A stretch of DNA of 64,000 nucleotides. Source: HGM04593 sp045588485 (GTDB lineage Bacteria; Bacteroidota; Bacteroidia; Bacteroidales; Bacteroidaceae). The translations under genes and the position numbers were made by a program. The notes below the pieces were generated by a model that made no database searches, was not told the DNA's origin, and was given only the letters and a program-made list of their open reading frames with translations. Shown here one piece after another: positions 61,312-64,000 of this stretch. Position 1 is the stretch's first letter, and each line of letters starts with the position of its first letter. The DNA lies in contig JAZNEI010000031.1 in NCBI GenBank assembly GCA_045588485.1, positions 38,512-102,511 on the forward strand. Reading direction: 5' to 3'.

Positions 61312-63117
61312 ATGAAAAAATATATAATGTTTGCCGGCTCCCTTATGTTTGCCTCGTTTGCGTTGCAGTCGTGTCTCGACTACGATGATCCGGGTGCCGA
61401 GCTTGGTGTTGGTTCTACAACAACCGAAACTACCGAATATGTCGGTAATATAGATACAATTCCTTACCGCGACTATGTTCCCACCGAGGCAGGAGTTAAG
61501 CTTGCCATCGACTCTATGAATAAACTCGGCTACTTTGGTCAGAGTCTCGGTGGTCAGTTCAATATGCGTGGTGGTAAGGAGAATGGTATGCCCGCTGCTC
61601 ACGCCTACCAGCGTCAGTATTCTCTAGGTCCCGATACATACGCTCAGTACTTTACTGTTCCCCACAAGGACTTTATGTATGGTACACTGACATCTACCTA
61701 CAACGTATCGGCCGAGTTTAACAATGGTCCTCTTGGTGCCTACACAATGGCAAAGAATGCCATTATGCCTCTGTTGCACCATCCTTTGGTCGACTCAATC
61801 CCAGAGATTAAGGCTATCAACCTGCTTTACTACAGCCTTATGGCTCAGGAGCAGGCCGACCTTTCGGGTCCCTTCACCTATCTCGAGGACAAGCAGAACT
61901 CAGAGGCTCCATACGAGTATAACGACCTTAAGACAATCTACTACGGTATTGTCGAGAATCTCGATACAATCGTAGCTTGTCTGAACCACTTCGAGCAGCG
62001 TCCCGAATGGTACAAGCAGCTTCTCTACAACGAGGTGCTTATGCCTTTCCATCAGACCAACCGTGCTATGATTACCGGTGATATGACTGTTAATTCATAC
62101 ATCAAGCTGGCTAACTCTCTTAAGCTGCGTATGGCTTTGCACATTGTAAAGGTAGAGCCCGAGACTGCAAAGCGTTGGGCCGAGGAGGCTGTTGCTTCGG
62201 GTGTTGTTGAGAATGCCGATGAGCAGTCGGCTCTCTATCCCATTGTAAGTGGATTTACTCATCCTCTTATTGATATTGCAAACAGCTGGGGCGACCTTCG
62301 CTTATGTGCTTCGTTCGAGAGCCTTCTTATGAGTCTTGACCACCCCTATTCAAAGTATCTCTTCTTGCCCAACAGCCAGGAGATTCTTAACAAGAAGACA
62401 GGTGAGAAATTAGAGCCGGGAACAAAACTCTGCGGTATCCGTGCAGGTGTTCTCGTAGGTTCGGGTCAGACATACGCTCTTAACCAGCGTCAGGCTTACT
62501 CTACATTCGACAACAGCGTAATGGGTGGTATGTTGCCTCCTGCTTACCTCGTAAAGTGGGCCGAGGTTGACTTCCTGCGTGCCGAGGGTGCATTGCGCGG
62601 CTGGAGCATGGGCGGTGACGCACAGTTCTTCTACGAGCGCGGTATACGCAACGGCTACATGGAAGACCCGATGTTTGCCGACCAGTTCCCATACAAGCAG
62701 AACATTGAGGAATACATAAGCCGCGAGGAGCCTAACGAATACTTCTGCATAGACCCCACAGGCGAGAACGGCACAATGGAGAGCGTAACCAAGATTGGTA
62801 TAAAATGGAACGACGGTGACAACAACGAGACAAAACTCGAGAAGATTATCACACAGAAGTACATTGCACTCTTCCCGCTTTCAACCGAGGCATGGACCGA
62901 GATGCGCCGTACCGGCTATCCTAAGGTGTTCGCTATCCTTAATCCCGATGACGGTGACGGTTCGGTATTGCCGGGCGAAATGATCCGTCGCATTCCTTGG
63001 GTTCCGACCGACCCGCGCGTTCAGGATATTGTAAACAACTATGCGTTGCCTACATTGGGCGGTCCCGACGCACAGGCTACACGCCTATGGTGGGATGTTG
63101 ACGCTCCTAACTTCTAA
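61312..63117 (+). CDS. SusD/RagB-family glycan-binding lipoprotein
   Basis: A 601-residue lipoprotein (lipid-modified Cys21 in ALQSC) that caps the SusC barrel. Family features are the long TPR-like helical N-terminal half (SLMAQEQADLSGPF; MFDHKQNLNRAM-type helices replaced here by LMPFHQTNRAMITGD) and the C-terminal region with YIALFPLSTEAWTEMRRTGYP and VPTDPRVQ. Aromatic residues that would bind glycans cannot be picked out reliably. It follows susC by 43 bp and is followed by a terminator (63132-63169). Confidence 0.9.
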   Translation: MKKYIMFAGSLMFASFALQSCLDYDDPGAELGVGSTTTETTEYVGNIDTIPYRDYVPTEAGVKLAIDSMNKLGYFGQSLGGQFNMRGGKENGMPAAHAYQRQYSLGPDTYAQYFTVPHKDFMYGTLTSTYNVSAEFNNGPLGAYTMAKNAIMPLLHHPLVDSIPEIKAINLLYYSLMAQEQADLSGPFTYLEDKQNSEAPYEYNDLKTIYYGIVENLDTIVACLNHFEQRPEWYKQLLYNEVLMPFHQTNRAMITGDMTVNSYIKLANSLKLRMALHIVKVEPETAKRWAEEAVASGVVENADEQSALYPIVSGFTHPLIDIANSWGDLRLCASFESLLMSLDHPYSKYLFLPNSQEILNKKTGEKLEPGTKLCGIRAGVLVGSGQTYALNQRQAYSTFDNSVMGGMLPPAYLVKWAEVDFLRAEGALRGWSMGGDAQFFYERGIRNGYMEDPMFADQFPYKQNIEEYISREEPNEYFCIDPTGENGTMESVTKIGIKWNDGDNNETKLEKIITQKYIALFPLSTEAWTEMRRTGYPKVFAILNPDDGDGSVLPGEMIRRIPWVPTDPRVQDIVNNYALPTLGGPDAQATRLWWDVDAPNF

Positions 63118-63131
63118 CCAGAGCATTACAG

Positions 63132-63169
63132 AAAGAGCAGGTTCATGATGTGAAGTGAACCTGCTCTTT
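63132..63169 (+). terminator. Terminator after susD
   Basis: A near-perfect 14-bp stem (63132-63145 with 63156-63169) and 10-nt loop with a short T-run. It separates susD from the GH85 gene and may set a lower level of expression for the latter. Confidence 0.75.
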
Positions 63170-63271
63170 TTATCAATAAAAGGGAATGCATCTTTTCATA
63201 AAAAAGACTAAAAAGTGTTTCAGCGGAACTATCTTTACCCGACAAATACATTGATATTTAAAATAAATTAC

Positions 63272-63279
63272 TACATTTG
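63272..63279 (+). promoter_or_regulatory. -7 element of the GH85 gene
   Basis: TACATTTG matches TAnnTTTG, with an ATTG at the -33 distance (18 bp upstream). The leader that follows holds an inverted repeat, TTGCATGCA at 63282-63290 and TGCATGCAA at 63331-63339, with a weaker inner repeat, AAATGT/ACATTT. Confidence 0.5.
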
Positions 63280-63412
63280 CTTTGCATGCAAGCACCTGAA
63301 ATGTAACGGGATAACATTTTGCAAGCAAGATGCATGCAATTAAGGAAAATATTCATTAAAAAACTTTTATATAGAATATTTAATTATTAACTAACCACAA
63401 AAATCTGTATTT

Positions 63413-64000
63413 ATGAAGAAACTCTACTTAGCAGGATTTGCGTTGGCCCTTGCCCTTTTCGGAACACCGGCCGCAACAACAGCGCAGAACCTTTCGGAGA
63501 CAGCAACACAGGAGATTTATGACTTCTCCGGTTTTGATGTACAGAAACTGCTCGACCTTTTCTACACAGTTGAGCAACAGGGACGCAAGTACCCGACAAT
63601 GGAGGAGCTCGAGTCTATCGGTATCCAAGCATCAGACATTGCATTCGTGCGTTCACACGTTCGCCGTGCCGAGATTCTTGACCGCAGCGACCGTCTCCGC
63701 CCACAGACCTACGAGAAGCGCAACCTCTTCCTCAACCTTCCTATGGACGTGGGTTCAGGCGGCGCAGCAGGCTATCCTAACGACAAGTTCGCAGCCGACG
63801 TATTCTCTATGTGGCAGTACACGAACCTCTTCGGTTCATGGAACCACGGATTCTTTCAGGCTCCCGGTGCTTGGGTCGATGCGGCACACCGCAACGGAAC
63901 AAACATCATGAGCGGTATCGCATTCTTCGAGAGCTGGACCGAAGGCAGCGGTGACGGTGCTTACAGCGCACTCATTACCCAGAAGGTAAACGGCGAGTTC
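63413..64000 (+). CDS. GH85 endo-beta-N-acetylglucosaminidase (partial, cut at the window end)
   Basis: The first 196 residues of a longer exported protein (signal peptide 1-24 ending TTAQ, start MKKLYLAGF). Residues about 145-185 match the opening of the GH85 catalytic barrel: MWQYTNLFGSWNHGFFQAPGAWVDAAHRNGTNIMSGIAFFESW. GH85 enzymes cut between the two core GlcNAc residues of N-glycans. The frame stays open to the last base. The next genes are outside the window. It follows susCD behind a terminator and its own promoter, so it belongs to the same utilisation locus. Confidence 0.85.
   Translation, partial: MKKLYLAGFALALALFGTPAATTAQNLSETATQEIYDFSGFDVQKLLDLFYTVEQQGRKYPTMEELESIGIQASDIAFVRSHVRRAEILDRSDRLRPQTYEKRNLFLNLPMDVGSGGAAGYPNDKFAADVFSMWQYTNLFGSWNHGFFQAPGAWVDAAHRNGTNIMSGIAFFESWTEGSGDGAYSALITQKVNGEF

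Overview
The window reads as a chromosomal segment of a Bacteroidales bacterium, most likely a gut or oral Prevotellaceae/Bacteroidaceae-type glycan forager. The evidence is a SusC/SusD pair, many SPII lipoproteins, Bacteroidetes-type -7 promoter elements (TAnnTTTG or TAnnTTCG), the order bamD-rpoZ-DUF4293, L-fucose genes of Bacteroides type, and secreted enzymes ending in a short conserved GxYxxNGKKxxVK tail. No tRNA, rRNA, CRISPR array, prophage or insertion sequence was recognised.

Layout. 1-4.2 kb: fabG, a CMP-sugar synthetase with a KpsF-type sugar-phosphate isomerase, and an M23 lipoprotein. 4.4-9.1 kb: a giant secreted sialidase with SGNH esterase and lectin-like modules. 9.3-20.8 kb: a compact nine-gene minus-strand operon joining an MltC-like lytic transglycosylase, a cytoplasmic zinc-ribbon C25/caspase-fold protease homologue, a zinc-ribbon SPFH coiled-coil protein, a zinc-ribbon membrane protein, and CsgG/LPP20-like envelope proteins. 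This is the best candidate for an undescribed system. 21.2-36 kb: housekeeping genes (bamD, rpoZ, peroxiredoxin, cyclophilin, MscS, SulP, EamA, DnaJ, TspO, M64 peptidase, SPOR lipoprotein). 36.2-39.8 kb: the L-fucose operon (isomerase, mutarotase, permease). 40-43 kb: ruvX-def-TPR, translationally coupled. 43.4-46.8 kb: thrS-infC-rpmI-rplT. 47.5-52.2 kb: a large secreted GH36-like enzyme, flanked on both sides by arrays of paired REP-like hairpins. 53.6-64 kb: a polysaccharide utilisation locus with GH95 alpha-L-fucosidase, an AmpG-like MFS transporter, SusC, SusD and a GH85 endo-beta-N-acetylglucosaminidase cut by the window end.

How it fits together. Sialidase/esterase, GH95 fucosidase, GH85 endoglycosidase, SusCD uptake and a fucose catabolic operon together suggest harvest of sialylated and fucosylated host glycans, probably N-glycans or mucin. 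The nine-gene operon is unrelated to this. Its cytoplasmic zinc-ribbon trio and its periplasmic or outer-membrane partners suggest an envelope-linked sensing, stress or effector machine, but its function cannot be deduced from sequence alone. The intergenic hairpins carry a GTAG tetranucleotide next to an 8-bp stem with a variable 3-nt loop, which is the signature of REP elements moved by RAYT transposases.
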